From Bryobacterales bacterium (GTDB lineage: Bacteria; Acidobacteriota; Terriglobia; Bryobacterales; Bryobacteraceae), in assembly GCA_020852175.1 (NCBI GenBank), contig JADZBH010000058.1, positions 1 to 64,000 of the forward strand: DNA of 64,000 bases, in the 5' to 3' direction. Position numbers and translations under genes: made by a program. This document shows, piece by piece, positions 37,141 to 46,241 of the stretch. Within the stretch, counting starts at the first letter, position 1; each line of letters opens with the position of its first letter. Below the pieces are notes generated by a model. The model was not told the origin of the DNA and ran no database searches. It was given only the letters and a program-made list of their open reading frames with translations.

Positions 37141-37992
37141 TTACTCGCGGTAGAAGCTTCCCATGCGCCGGAACTTCTCATAGCGGTGTGCCGCCAGTTC
37201 CGGTCCGCCGATCTGAGACAACTCGTCCAGGGCGTGTGTTGCCGCCGCCGCCAGCGCCACGGCCGCGCCTTCGGGGTCCTCGTGCGCGCCGCCGCCCGGT
37301 TCCGGTACGACACCGTCGATCAGGCCCAGTTCCAGCAGATCGTTGCCCGTGAGTTTCAGCGCCTCGGCGGCCCTGGCCGCATGTGTGGAGTCGCGGTAAA
37401 TGATGGCCGCGCAGCTTTCCGGCGAGATCACGCTGTAGACGGCGTTCTCCATCATGTACACGCGATTGGCCACGCCCAGGGCGAGCGCTCCGCCCGAGCC
37501 GCCTTCGCCGATGACAATGGCAACCATGGGTACCTGCAGCCGCGCCATCTCGCGCAGGTTCAGCGCGATGGCCTCGGCCTGGCCACGCTCCTCGGCGTCG
37601 ATACCGGGATAGGCTCCGGGCGTGTCGAGCAGCGTCAGAACAGGCCGCCGGAACTTTTCGGCGAGTTTCATCAGACGAAGAGCCTTCCGGTAGCCCTCGG
37701 GTTTGGGCATGCCAAAATTGCGCAACAACTTCTGCTTCGTGTCGCGGCCCTTCTGCTGTCCGATCACCATGACGGGCCGGCCGGCCAGAAAACCGAAGCC
37801 GCCCACGATCGCCGCGTCCTCGCCAAAGTGCCTGTCGCCGTGGAGTTCCTGAAATCCCTCGACAATCTTCTGTATGTAATCAAGTGCGTGGGGCCGCTTC
37901 GGGTGGCGCGCCAATTGCACGCGCGCCCAGGCGGGATTCATCGGAGCCGCGCCGGCATCCGGTGTCGGAAGGGGGGAGGGTTGGTCGGCCAT
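37141..37992 (-). CDS. accA: Acetyl-CoA carboxylase carboxyltransferase subunit alpha
   Basis: A 283-aa alpha half of the carboxyltransferase; partner of AccD encoded at 9.9 kb. The crotonase-fold core shows [38 protein letters not shown] and [15 protein letters not shown]. The protein is about 30 residues shorter than typical (around 315), because the N-terminal helical region is reduced and begins with a Pro-rich stretch. ATG 37992 shares one base with the dnaE stop (TGATG). The dnaE-accA order is common in many bacteria. Confidence 0.96.
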   Translation of the reverse strand: MADQPSPLPTPDAGAAPMNPAWARVQLARHPKRPHALDYIQKIVEGFQELHGDRHFGEDAAIVGGFGFLAGRPVMVIGQQKGRDTKQKLLRNFGMPKPEGYRKALRLMKLAEKFRRPVLTLLDTPGAYPGIDAEERGQAEAIALNLREMARLQVPMVAIVIGEGGSGGALALGVANRVYMMENAVYSVISPESCAAIIYRDSTHAARAAEALKLTGNDLLELGLIDGVVPEPGGGAHEDPEGAAVALAAAATHALDELSQIGGPELAAHRYEKFRRMGSFYRE

Positions 37993-40900
37993 CAGTCGGC
38001 GAGTACTTCCACGGCCTGCGGTCCGCAGATGCGCTCCACTTCGGCGCAAAATTCCTTATCCGGGCGGACCCTTGCCTGAATATCCAGAATAACCGAAAAC
38101 TCGCGCGGCTTTTCCAGGCGCAGACGCACCTCGGCCTCGCCCTGCTTCTTGCCGAACAGTTCCTGCAACGCCACGGCGCGGTCCATCTCCTGCTGCCGCG
38201 CGCCCACAGGAACCCGGATCGATATCAAGCGGGGCAGGTACAGGCGGACGCTGGCCAGCGGCGTCACCTCTTTCACTGAAATGCGCGCCGGAGCGTTCTC
38301 CTCGGGAAGCGCCGTGCCGCGAATCATCACCGCCGCGTCTTCCAGCAGATCGGCGTGCAGCGATTCGTATGCCGTGAAGAAGCACATGCAGTCGGCGCCG
38401 CCGAACCAGTCCTCCAACTGAAAGCTGGCCCAGGGCTTGCCATCCTTGTTCCGCCGCCGCTGCAAACCGGTGATTACGCCGCAAAGCACCACTTCGTCGC
38501 CCCGCTTCAACTCTTCCAACTCGCCCGAATTGTGCGTGGCCTTTTCCTTCACCTTGTCACGGAACTCGTCCAGCGGATGGCCCGTCACATAAAACCCGAG
38601 CATCTCCTTCTCGCCCGCCAGTTTTTCCTTGGACGTCCAATCGGCCAGCTCCGGCAGCGGCTTTTCCTCCGGCGCTCCGGCCAGCATCTCGCCGAACAGT
38701 CCGCTTTGTCCGCTCAGCCGGTCACGCATCGCCCGCTGGCCCGACTCCATCGCCGAATCGATCGTGCCGAACAACTGGGCGCGGTTACCGGGCAGCGAGT
38801 CCATCGCGCCGGCCTTGATGAAGCTCTCAATCATTCTCCGGTTGACGCTGGCCAGGTCTACCTGCTCACAGAAAGTGGCCAGCGAGGCGAACGGCCCGCT
38901 CTGCTCGCGCACCTGAACAATGTTGTTCACAGCCGAAGCTCCCACGTTCTTGATGGCGCCCAGGCCGAAACGGATCGCATTGCCCGATGGAGTGAACGTC
39001 AGGGCCGACTGATTGATGTCGGGCGGCAGCACCTGGATCTGCATGTCGCGGCACTCGTTGATGTACTTCACCACCTTCGATGTGGTTCCCGTTTCCGAAG
39101 TCAACAGCGCGCTCATGAACTCGATCGGATAGTGCGCTTTCAGATAGGCCGTCAGATAGGCCAGGTACGCATACGCCGCCGAATGCGACTTGTTGAAGCC
39201 GTACTCGGCGAACTGCGCCATCAGATCAAAGATCTTCTCGACCTTCCGCGCCGGAAATTTCAGCTTCGCGGCGCCCTGCAAGAAGCGCTCGCGTTGAGCA
39301 TCCATCTCTTCCTTGTTCTTCTTGCCCATGGCGCGGCGCAGAATGTCGGCCTCGCCCAGGGAGTAGCCGGCCAGCACCTGCGAAATCTGCATCACCTGCT
39401 CCTGATAGAGCATGATGCCGTAAGTCTCCTCGAGAATCGGGCGGATCTCATCGATTTCGTAGCTCACCTGCTTGCGCCCGTGCTTGCGGTCGATGAAGTC
39501 GTCGATCACGCCGCCCTTGATCGGACCGGGACGGTAGAGCGCGTTCAGCGCCGTCAAGTCTTCGATGCGCTCAGGCTGATAACGCCGGAGAACGTCGCGC
39601 ATGCCGGACGATTCAAACTGGAAAATGCCGCTGGTGTAGCCGTTCGAGAAGATCCCGTAGGTCTGTGCGTCGTCGAGCGGAAGTTCTTCCAGCACGAGTT
39701 TCAGACCGTGATGAACTTCGATCAGCCGCACGGCTTCGTGAATGATCGTCAGCGTCGTCAGCCCGAGGAAGTCCATCTTCAACAGGCCCAGCTTCTCCAC
39801 GCCCGACATGTCGTATTGGGTAACGACTTCATCCCTGCTCGTCTTGTAGAGAGGAACCAGTTCCTTCAACGGCGTGGAAGAAATGACGACGCCGGCGGCG
39901 TGCATGCCGGCGTTGCGCGCCATGCCCTCCAGGCGCACCGCCGTGTCAAGCACCTCGCGTACGCGCGGATCGGCCTTGGCCGCTTCCTCGAAGCCGGGTT
40001 CCACGGCGAAGGCGTCCTTCAACTTGATGTTGAGCGGCTGGCCGGGGACGAGTTTGGTGAGTTTGTCGACCTCGCCGAAGCTCATGTCGAGAACGCGGCC
40101 GACATCCTTGATCGCCGCGCGTGCGCCCAGCGTTCCGAACGTGATGATCTGGGCGACGAAATCCCGGCCGTATTTCTCGGTGACGTACTGGATGACCTCT
40201 CCGCGGCGGTTCGTGCAGAAGTCGATATCGACGTCGGGCATGCTGACGCGTTCAGGGTTGAGGAACCTCTCGAAAAGCAGCCCGTATTGAAGCGGATCGA
40301 CGTCGGTGATGGAAAGCGCGTAGGAGACAAGCGACCCGGCGGCCGAGCCGCGGCCCGGTCCGACAGGAATGCCCTTGGATTTCGAATACCGGATGAAGTC
40401 CCAGACGACGAGGAAGTAGCCGGAAAACTTCATCTGCTGGATCATCTTGATCTCGCGGTCCAGGCGTTCGTAGTAGGCCTCCAGCGGCTGGCGCAGCGTT
40501 CCGCTTTTTTGCATCGACTCCAGCCGTCCGCGGCGCCGTTCGAAACCTTCCCGGGCGGCGAACTCGAAATAGCTGTCGACGGTGTGCGGCCCGGGAATGT
40601 CGAACCGGGGGAAGGGATCCTTCACCTTTTCGAGCTTCACCTGGCAGCGTTGCGCGATATCCCAGGTGCGGTCGAGCGCTTCTTCGGCCTCGCCGAACAA
40701 CAGCATCATTTCTTCGCGCGATTTCAGATAGAAGTCCGGCGAATCCCATTTCATGCGCGAAGGGTCCGTCATCGTCTTGCCCGTCTGGATGCAGAGCATG
40801 ACTTCGTGAGCCCGCGCATCATCGCGCTTCAGGTAGTGGGCGTCGTTGGTGGCCACCAGCGGCATGCCCGATTCACGGCTCATGCGGTAGAGCATCGGCA

Positions 40901-41462
40901 GGATCTTCTTATCCTGGTCAAGCCCGTGATCCTGGAGTTCGAGAAAAAAGTTCTCCTTGCCGAAGATGTCCTGGTACTCATAGGCGAGGCGCTTGGCCTC
41001 CTGATACTTGTCCTCCATCAGGTGCTCGGCGATGTCACCTTTCAAGCACGCCGACAGGGCGATCAGGCCTTTGGAATGACGCGCCAGCAGGTCCTTGTCG
41101 ATGCGCGGCTTGTTGTAGAAGCCGTCCAGATAGCCGGACGACACCAGCTTGATCAGGTTCCGGTAGCCTTCCTGGTTCTCGCACAGGACAACCAGGTGGT
41201 TATAGGCGCGGGCGTTGCTGCGATCCTTCTGGCCGAGCGGCGCCGTGTAGACCTCGCAGCCTATGATCGGGTTGATGCCGTGGTCCTTGGCGGCGTTATA
41301 AAACTCCACCGCGCCAAACATGTTGCCGTGATCGGTCATGGCCACGGCGGGCATGCCCTGTTCGGCGACGGTTTGCATCAACCGTTTGGTTTCACACGCG
41401 CCGTCGAGCAGCGAATAGTCGGTGTGGCAATGAAGGTGGACGAAGGGCGGTACAGCGGACAT
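37992..41462 (-). CDS. dnaE: DNA polymerase III subunit alpha
   Basis: The 1156-aa replicative polymerase. The N-terminal PHP domain shows [34 protein letters not shown] and [24 protein letters not shown]. The polymerase core contains [23 protein letters not shown] and the catalytic MPDVDIDFC. The C-terminal part has the HhH region, an OB-fold ([31 protein letters not shown]) and a tail domain. Length is typical for DnaE1. Start ATG 41462 faces the MBL gene over 44 bp; a TACAAT on the minus strand in that gap may be the -10. Confidence 0.98.
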   Translation of the reverse strand: MSAVPPFVHLHCHTDYSLLDGACETKRLMQTVAEQGMPAVAMTDHGNMFGAVEFYNAAKDHGINPIIGCEVYTAPLGQKDRSNARAYNHLVVLCENQEGYRNLIKLVSSGYLDGFYNKPRIDKDLLARHSKGLIALSACLKGDIAEHLMEDKYQEAKRLAYEYQDIFGKENFFLELQDHGLDQDKKILPMLYRMSRESGMPLVATNDAHYLKRDDARAHEVMLCIQTGKTMTDPSRMKWDSPDFYLKSREEMMLLFGEAEEALDRTWDIAQRCQVKLEKVKDPFPRFDIPGPHTVDSYFEFAAREGFERRRGRLESMQKSGTLRQPLEAYYERLDREIKMIQQMKFSGYFLVVWDFIRYSKSKGIPVGPGRGSAAGSLVSYALSITDVDPLQYGLLFERFLNPERVSMPDVDIDFCTNRRGEVIQYVTEKYGRDFVAQIITFGTLGARAAIKDVGRVLDMSFGEVDKLTKLVPGQPLNIKLKDAFAVEPGFEEAAKADPRVREVLDTAVRLEGMARNAGMHAAGVVISSTPLKELVPLYKTSRDEVVTQYDMSGVEKLGLLKMDFLGLTTLTIIHEAVRLIEVHHGLKLVLEELPLDDAQTYGIFSNGYTSGIFQFESSGMRDVLRRYQPERIEDLTALNALYRPGPIKGGVIDDFIDRKHGRKQVSYEIDEIRPILEETYGIMLYQEQVMQISQVLAGYSLGEADILRRAMGKKNKEEMDAQRERFLQGAAKLKFPARKVEKIFDLMAQFAEYGFNKSHSAAYAYLAYLTAYLKAHYPIEFMSALLTSETGTTSKVVKYINECRDMQIQVLPPDINQSALTFTPSGNAIRFGLGAIKNVGASAVNNIVQVREQSGPFASLATFCEQVDLASVNRRMIESFIKAGAMDSLPGNRAQLFGTIDSAMESGQRAMRDRLSGQSGLFGEMLAGAPEEKPLPELADWTSKEKLAGEKEMLGFYVTGHPLDEFRDKVKEKATHNSGELEELKRGDEVVLCGVITGLQRRRNKDGKPWASFQLEDWFGGADCMCFFTAYESLHADLLEDAAVMIRGTALPEENAPARISVKEVTPLASVRLYLPRLISIRVPVGARQQEMDRAVALQELFGKKQGEAEVRLRLEKPREFSVILDIQARVRPDKEFCAEVERICGPQAVEVLAD

Positions 41463-41506
41463 CTCTGGGCTATTGTATCGCCCGCTTCCGTGATACCATC
41501 CCGGGC

Positions 41507-42526
41507 ATGCGCCGTCTTGTTCCCACGCTAGCTGCCTGCGTTCTGGTTGCTCTTCCCGTTCTTGCCGCCCGCAATTCGCTGGACATCTATTTCGTCGACG
41601 TCGAAGGCGGCCAGGCGACGCTACTGGTGACGCCAGCGGGAGAATCGCTGCTGGTGGATGCTGGATGGCCCGGCAATCAGGGCCGCGATGCCAGCCGGAT
41701 CCAGAGCGCGATGAAGAAGGCAGGGGTTCAACAGATCGACTACTTCTGGATGACCCACTACCATATGGATCACGTAGGCGGATTGGAAGAGCTGGCTGAG
41801 AAGGTGCCCATCAAGACCTTCGTCGATCACGGTGACAACGCCGAGTCCGGCGCGGGCGCGCAGCGCTTGAACGCCTCTTACGAACGGGCCCGGACGAAAG
41901 GGAAGCGTCTCTCGCTGAAGGCCGGCGACCGGCTGCCGCTGAAAGGGGTCGAACTTGTGGTGGTGGCCTCCGGCGGCAGCCTGCTGTCCAAGGCAGTCAA
42001 TGGAGGCGGCAAGGCAAACGCCCTCTGCGCATCGTCGATGCAGAAGGCAGCCGATCCCTCGGAAAATGCGCGATCACTCGGGTTCCTCCTCACGTTCGGC
42101 AAGTTCCGCTTCCTTGACCTTGGCGATTTGACCTGGAACAAGGAACTTGAACTGGTCTGCCCGAACAACCTGCTCGGCCAGGTGGACGTCTATCTCACCA
42201 CCCATCACGGCATGGACATAAGCGGTCCCCCGCAGATTGTCCACGCATTGGCCCCCCGCGTCGTCATCATGAACAACGGAGCGAAGAAGGGCGGCTCGGC
42301 GCCCGCCGTGAAGGTTGTGCGGTCGTCGCCAGGACTGGAAGACCTTTGGCAGGTGCACTACGCCGTGGCGGGCGGAGCCGAGAACAATACGGTTCCCGAT
42401 CAGATCGCCAACCTTGAGGAGAACTGCCAGGGCCAGGGGCTGGCCGTCTCCGCGCGGAAAGACGGCTCGTTCGATGTCGAGAACACTCGGAACAGTCACA
42501 AGAAGTCCTATAAGGCACGGCGGTAG
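41507..42526 (+). CDS. Exported metallo-beta-lactamase-fold hydrolase (ComEC C-terminal-like)
   Basis: A 339-aa protein with a signal peptide (MRRLVPTLAACVLVALPVLAA) and an MBL domain like the one at the C-terminus of ComEC. It starts LDIYFVDVEGGQATLLVTPAGESLLVDAGW, then has the metal motif THYHMDH (His84, His86, Asp88, His89), LLTFGKFRFLDLGDL with a later Asp, and TTHHGMDISGP with the last His. Unlike ComEC there are no membrane segments. It may be an extracytoplasmic nuclease or phosphodiesterase; the substrate is unknown. It converges with the SBBP gene across 11 bp. Confidence 0.87.
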   Translation: MRRLVPTLAACVLVALPVLAARNSLDIYFVDVEGGQATLLVTPAGESLLVDAGWPGNQGRDASRIQSAMKKAGVQQIDYFWMTHYHMDHVGGLEELAEKVPIKTFVDHGDNAESGAGAQRLNASYERARTKGKRLSLKAGDRLPLKGVELVVVASGGSLLSKAVNGGGKANALCASSMQKAADPSENARSLGFLLTFGKFRFLDLGDLTWNKELELVCPNNLLGQVDVYLTTHHGMDISGPPQIVHALAPRVVIMNNGAKKGGSAPAVKVVRSSPGLEDLWQVHYAVAGGAENNTVPDQIANLEENCQGQGLAVSARKDGSFDVENTRNSHKKSYKARR

Positions 42527-42537
42527 GGAAATCCACT

Positions 42538-45036
42538 TCAGGGAAGCGTCCAGCTTCCCCGGATGCTCCAATCCGAACGTAATCCCCCGCGGTCCAGGGC
42601 CAGAGCATAGATGTACTTCGCGCCCTGGTAAGTGGTGGTAGCGAAGGAGAGCGGGAGAACCAGCGTGAGGCTGTTCCCGGACGCCACCACGGAGACCGAC
42701 GCCAGCGGGAGAGAGCATTGGGAGTTGGACAGCGTATTCAACGCCCCCGGCGGATAGCCTCCCATCCAAATGGACCCGGTGTTGTTCAGCAGATACATCA
42801 GTCCCGTGGAATGAACGTAGGCAATCTGGCAGGAGTTGGCCCCGGTGAACGCCGAGTTCACCATGAACTGGATGGATTCAACGTTGTTCGCTCCGTTGGC
42901 GTCCGTGTACTCGATTGTGAACGTGGGAGCCGTTCCCGAGCCCGTGTTGGGCGTCAGAGACAGGAAGACCGGCGCCGAGGGCGGCGCGGGAGCGGCGGCG
43001 ATTCGAGCCAGAAACATGTCCTGCAAGCCCGACTGTGTGTATTGGTAGGCGGACTGGGAGGGGAAGTTCGAGGAACTTGTGGCGCCGGTCAGTAACATCT
43101 CACCGGCCGGGTTGATCGCCAGGCCGAATGCCTGATCGGCTCCGGAACCCCCCAGGTATGAGCTAAACGCCAGCGGCGAGCCGTTCACATCCACCTGCGC
43201 GACAAAGGCGTCGTAGCCGCCCGCCCACGTTGCCTGTGCGGGCAGGTAGGCGGGAAAGTTGTTGGAAGAGGTATAACCTGCCACGAAAGTCCTGCGGTTG
43301 AGGTCCACCGCGATCGCCGTAGCGACATCGGTCCCGGCTCCTCCCAGATAGCTGCTATACACACGCACGCCGCCGTTGTCGTGCTTGGTGAAGAAGGCAT
43401 CGAGCCCCCCTTCGTTGACGCCCTGGTAGGCCAAAAGCACCGGAAAGTTGGCGGAGGAGGTTACCCCGGCCACATAGCAGTTCCCATAGAAGTCGACCGC
43501 GATCGCCAACCCCTGCTCCGGCATCAGAGGGGTTCCGCCCGCGCCGCCGAGGAAGGTGGAAAACACGAGGTGATTCGCATCGCTGTTGAATCGCGCGACA
43601 AAGGCGTCCTGGCCGCCGCCCGGGCTGGGTTGCGCGGGGCTCTTGATGGGAAAGTCCAGTGAGGAGGTGTAGCCGGTCACATAGGGCGTCAGTTGCGTCT
43701 GGTGGAGCGCGATTCCCCGTCCGCCGTCGTCACCACTGCCGCCAAAGTAGGTACTGAATACCAGCGTCGCGTTCATGTTGATCTTCAGCAGGAACGCATC
43801 CATGCCGCCGGCGTTCACAGGCTGAAACGGCGACTTTGTCGGCAGGTTGGCTGAATTCGTCTCTCCGACGGCATACAGTTGGTTATACGGGTCCAACACG
43901 CAACCATGGAGCGAGTCGCTGCCGCTGCCGCCAATGTAGCTGCTGTAGACCAGGGCGTTCCCCAAAGGGTTCAGCTTTAGCACAAACGCATCCTTGCCGC
44001 CGCCGCGCAGCGGTTGCAACCGGCTGGCGTTCGCCGTGGGAAAGTTCGAGGAAGCCGTACTGCCACACAGATAGGCCGCGCCCGAGCCGTCAACGGCCAG
44101 TCCGTAGGCGCGATCGTCGCTGCTACCGCCAATGAATGTTGCATACAGGAGTTGCGTACCGGCGGCGTTCATCTTGAACACAAACGCATCGTTGCCACCC
44201 CCTTTCGACTGGATGGCATTCAGGATGGGAACGTTCGCCGATTCCGTGTACCCGGCCACATACATCGAACCCGCCGCGTCCACCGCGACCGACGTTCCCA
44301 TGTCGGTCCTGTTGCCGCCGAGATAGGTGCTGTAGGTCAGCGCCGGATCGATCACCAGCGGATAGCTTCTGTCGTAGTCCTCGACCCAGAAGCGAACCGT
44401 TTCATCCCCCTCTTGTATGTAAAACGCCACCAGATACCGCCTTCCGTCCGGCAGGTCCTGGTACACCACCGGCGGATGCTCGCGGAATACGCCGGTGCGT
44501 GCGTGGATCGCCAGGCCGCCTTCCGGTTCAATCTCCAAACGCTGCGCTCCGCGATATCGCATGTGAATCACACGGTGGTCCCGCCCCGGCCGCACGACGA
44601 ACTCCGTTTTCAAGAGGCCCCCGCCGGAGCGGAACAGCAGGTCCACGCCGTCATACAGGTTCCGATACACCGCGCTTTCATAGGCCGGCACATCCTGGAT
44701 GGACGTTGCCGCGCCGCCCAAGATGAAGTTCACGCTGGCCGGCAGCGGTTCCAGCCCTTCCGCTTCCACCCGGCGGTTCGCCCCCGGGAACAGCATTTCC
44801 ACGCGGTCGCCGTCCTGTGCCAGAACCACGCCGTCCCGGTTCAGCCACGCCTTGATCTGCTGGGAAAAGGCCAGGAATTGTGTCTCCTCGCCGTACTGGC
44901 CCCGATTGGCGATCAGCAGCGCATGGGGCGCGCCCATGGCCGTATCACCCATGGCTCCCGCATGTGGAATCAGAAAAAGTGCCAGCAGAGGAAGCGCCGA
45001 ACGCTGGGCCCACCAAAAAATCGAATCGCAGAACAT
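42538..45036 (-). CDS. Secreted SBBP-repeat beta-propeller protein
   Basis: An 832-aa secreted protein. Signal peptide (WAQRSALPLLALFLIPHAGA), then a DUF7948-like N-terminal beta domain (about residues 25-235; ESAVYRNLYDGVDLLFRSGGG). Seven SBBP repeats of roughly 60 residues follow (Y/F-S-T/S-Y/F-L/I-GG ... AVD..G..YVAG.T.S.NFP ... DAF). A C-terminal module of about 150 residues (PVFLSLTPNTGSGTAPTFTIEYTD ... WSIRGSWTLP) with two Cys ends the protein; I associate this module with Solibacter-type secreted proteins. ATG 45036 is chosen over 45051 because AGGAG lies 5 nt upstream of it. The role is probably extracellular binding or adhesion. Confidence 0.88.
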   Translation of the reverse strand: MFCDSIFWWAQRSALPLLALFLIPHAGAMGDTAMGAPHALLIANRGQYGEETQFLAFSQQIKAWLNRDGVVLAQDGDRVEMLFPGANRRVEAEGLEPLPASVNFILGGAATSIQDVPAYESAVYRNLYDGVDLLFRSGGGLLKTEFVVRPGRDHRVIHMRYRGAQRLEIEPEGGLAIHARTGVFREHPPVVYQDLPDGRRYLVAFYIQEGDETVRFWVEDYDRSYPLVIDPALTYSTYLGGNRTDMGTSVAVDAAGSMYVAGYTESANVPILNAIQSKGGGNDAFVFKMNAAGTQLLYATFIGGSSDDRAYGLAVDGSGAAYLCGSTASSNFPTANASRLQPLRGGGKDAFVLKLNPLGNALVYSSYIGGSGSDSLHGCVLDPYNQLYAVGETNSANLPTKSPFQPVNAGGMDAFLLKINMNATLVFSTYFGGSGDDGGRGIALHQTQLTPYVTGYTSSLDFPIKSPAQPSPGGGQDAFVARFNSDANHLVFSTFLGGAGGTPLMPEQGLAIAVDFYGNCYVAGVTSSANFPVLLAYQGVNEGGLDAFFTKHDNGGVRVYSSYLGGAGTDVATAIAVDLNRRTFVAGYTSSNNFPAYLPAQATWAGGYDAFVAQVDVNGSPLAFSSYLGGSGADQAFGLAINPAGEMLLTGATSSSNFPSQSAYQYTQSGLQDMFLARIAAAPAPPSAPVFLSLTPNTGSGTAPTFTIEYTDANGANNVESIQFMVNSAFTGANSCQIAYVHSTGLMYLLNNTGSIWMGGYPPGALNTLSNSQCSLPLASVSVVASGNSLTLVLPLSFATTTYQGAKYIYALALDRGGLRSDWSIRGSWTLP
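43003..44334 (-). repeat. Seven SBBP beta-propeller repeats
   Basis: Repeats open with YSTYLGG, YATFIGG, YSSYIGG, FSTYFGG, FSTFLGG, YSSYLGG and FSSYLGG, at a spacing of roughly 57-66 residues. Seven copies fit a closed seven-bladed propeller. Copies are clearly diverged at protein level. Confidence 0.85.
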
Positions 45037-45037
45037 C

Positions 45038-45073
45038 ACAGCTCCTGCCATTCTTTCGTCCAGGTGGAGCCAT
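45038..45073 (-). promoter_or_regulatory. Hairpin sequestering the Shine-Dalgarno of the SBBP gene
   Basis: On the minus strand AUGGCUCC (45073-45066) can pair with GGAGCUGU (45045-45038), giving 6 Watson-Crick and 2 G-U pairs with a 20-nt loop. The downstream arm contains the ribosome-binding AGGAG and ends next to the start codon. It may be a translational control element or a chance pairing. Confidence 0.35.
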
Positions 45074-45159
45074 TCGCTTATGCAAGACTTTGCCTACACC
45101 TTAGGCCCTGGGTGCTATCGCTCGCGCCGCTTTAGCCCGTCCGTACTCGCAGCGCCAAC

Positions 45160-46176
45160 CTAGGCCCCGATGTATTTCGCATACCAACTCCGTGCCGCCG
45201 CCACGTCGGTGGTCCCCTTCACGATGGCCCGTCCGTCGGGGAACACGGTCACCTCAAAAGGCGGCTGAAACAGACGCAGCGCGAACTCGTTCCAGCGAAC
45301 CTCTCCTACTTCGCTCAGCCGCCGCGCCAACTCGGCCAGGTCGAGGGGCCGGTTGCGCTCGTGAATCTGTACGGCATTCCGTCCACATAACGATACTGGC
45401 GCCCGATGCCGCCCTTCCAACCATTCAAACTGGCCCAAACCGCACGCCGGGCACTCCGGTTGCGGGCCGGGCTGCTTTGTCTGACGGATGTCGCCGCTCC
45501 ACAGGTCGAGAGTGGTGATGCGCCGCGGAATCGCCTCAGGGTGTCCGGACAGCCACTGTAACGCCATGCTCACCTGAAGCGCCGCCACGGTGGTTGTAAT
45601 GCTTGCCAGCACACCTGCTGTCTCACAAGTGTCTTGCGCGCCCGCCGGAGGCGATGGGTAGACACAGCGCAAACAGGCGGTTTCACCCGGCAGCACCGGC
45701 ATCACCAGGCCATAAGAGGATACGGCCGCTCCGTAGATCCAAGGCCGGCGCTGCTGGACGGCGTAGTCGTTGATCAGGTACCGCGTCTCGAAGTTGTCGC
45801 ACCCGTCCAGAATCAGATCCACTTCATCCAAAAGTTCGAAGGCGTTGCGCGGCGTCAGGTCGGAGACCTCGGCTTCGACGGTGATCGACGAATTCACGCG
45901 TTCGAGCGCCCGGCGGGCGGCCACGGCTTTTGGAGTGGCGTCGGCGGCGTCGGCTTCCTCGTACAACCACTGCCGTTGCAGGTTGTTCCACTCGACGTAG
46001 TCACGGTCGATCAGGCGCAGATAGCCCACGCCGGCACGGGCAAGCGCCGCGGCGTGGTAGGAACCAAGCGCTCCGCAGCCCACGATGGCCGCGCGCGAAG
46101 CCCCAATGCGCCGTTGCCCTTCCGGGCCAATGGGGGGGAAGCGCTCCTGGCGGGAGTAGCGGTCCGGTGGGGGCAT
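45160..46176 (-). CDS. ThiF/MoeB-family E1-like adenylyltransferase
   Basis: A 338-aa enzyme that likely adenylates the C-terminus of a small sulfur-carrier protein (ThiS or MoaD type). It shows SRQERFPPIG, the nucleotide loop VGCGALGS (residues 32-39), the Asp in LIDRDYVEWNNLQRQ, DGCDNFETRYLIND, and two zinc-binding CXXC pairs (ACLRC and ECPAC). A C-terminal domain of about 80 residues (ALRLFQPPFEVTVFPDGRAIVKGT) replaces the rhodanese domain of MoeBR. No ThiS/MoaD partner gene is adjacent. Divergent from the Omp85-like gene over 65 bp. Confidence 0.9.
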   Translation of the reverse strand: MPPPDRYSRQERFPPIGPEGQRRIGASRAAIVGCGALGSYHAAALARAGVGYLRLIDRDYVEWNNLQRQWLYEEADAADATPKAVAARRALERVNSSITVEAEVSDLTPRNAFELLDEVDLILDGCDNFETRYLINDYAVQQRRPWIYGAAVSSYGLVMPVLPGETACLRCVYPSPPAGAQDTCETAGVLASITTTVAALQVSMALQWLSGHPEAIPRRITTLDLWSGDIRQTKQPGPQPECPACGLGQFEWLEGRHRAPVSLCGRNAVQIHERNRPLDLAELARRLSEVGEVRWNEFALRLFQPPFEVTVFPDGRAIVKGTTDVAAARSWYAKYIGA

Positions 46177-46241
46177 CAGCCTTCATCCTAGCGAACGGCG
46201 GAGGCTCCCTTCGTGCCGCCGCCGCTCCGGCCCACGCTATC

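Noticed and set aside
38355..41531. 1058-codon plus-strand frame antisense to dnaE
   Set aside because: Mirror of dnaE codon bias; the translated sequence is His/Arg/Asp-rich without motifs, while dnaE is canonical on the other strand.
45040..45160. Possible c-di-GMP (GEMM) riboswitch upstream of the SBBP gene
   Set aside because: Only isolated fragments match, and the paired elements and tetraloop receptor layout of GEMM-I cannot be built. I report only the SD-covering hairpin.
45930..46241. N-terminal extension of the Omp85-like frame
   Set aside because: Arg-rich antisense of the ThiF gene; the signal peptide begins after ATG 46242.
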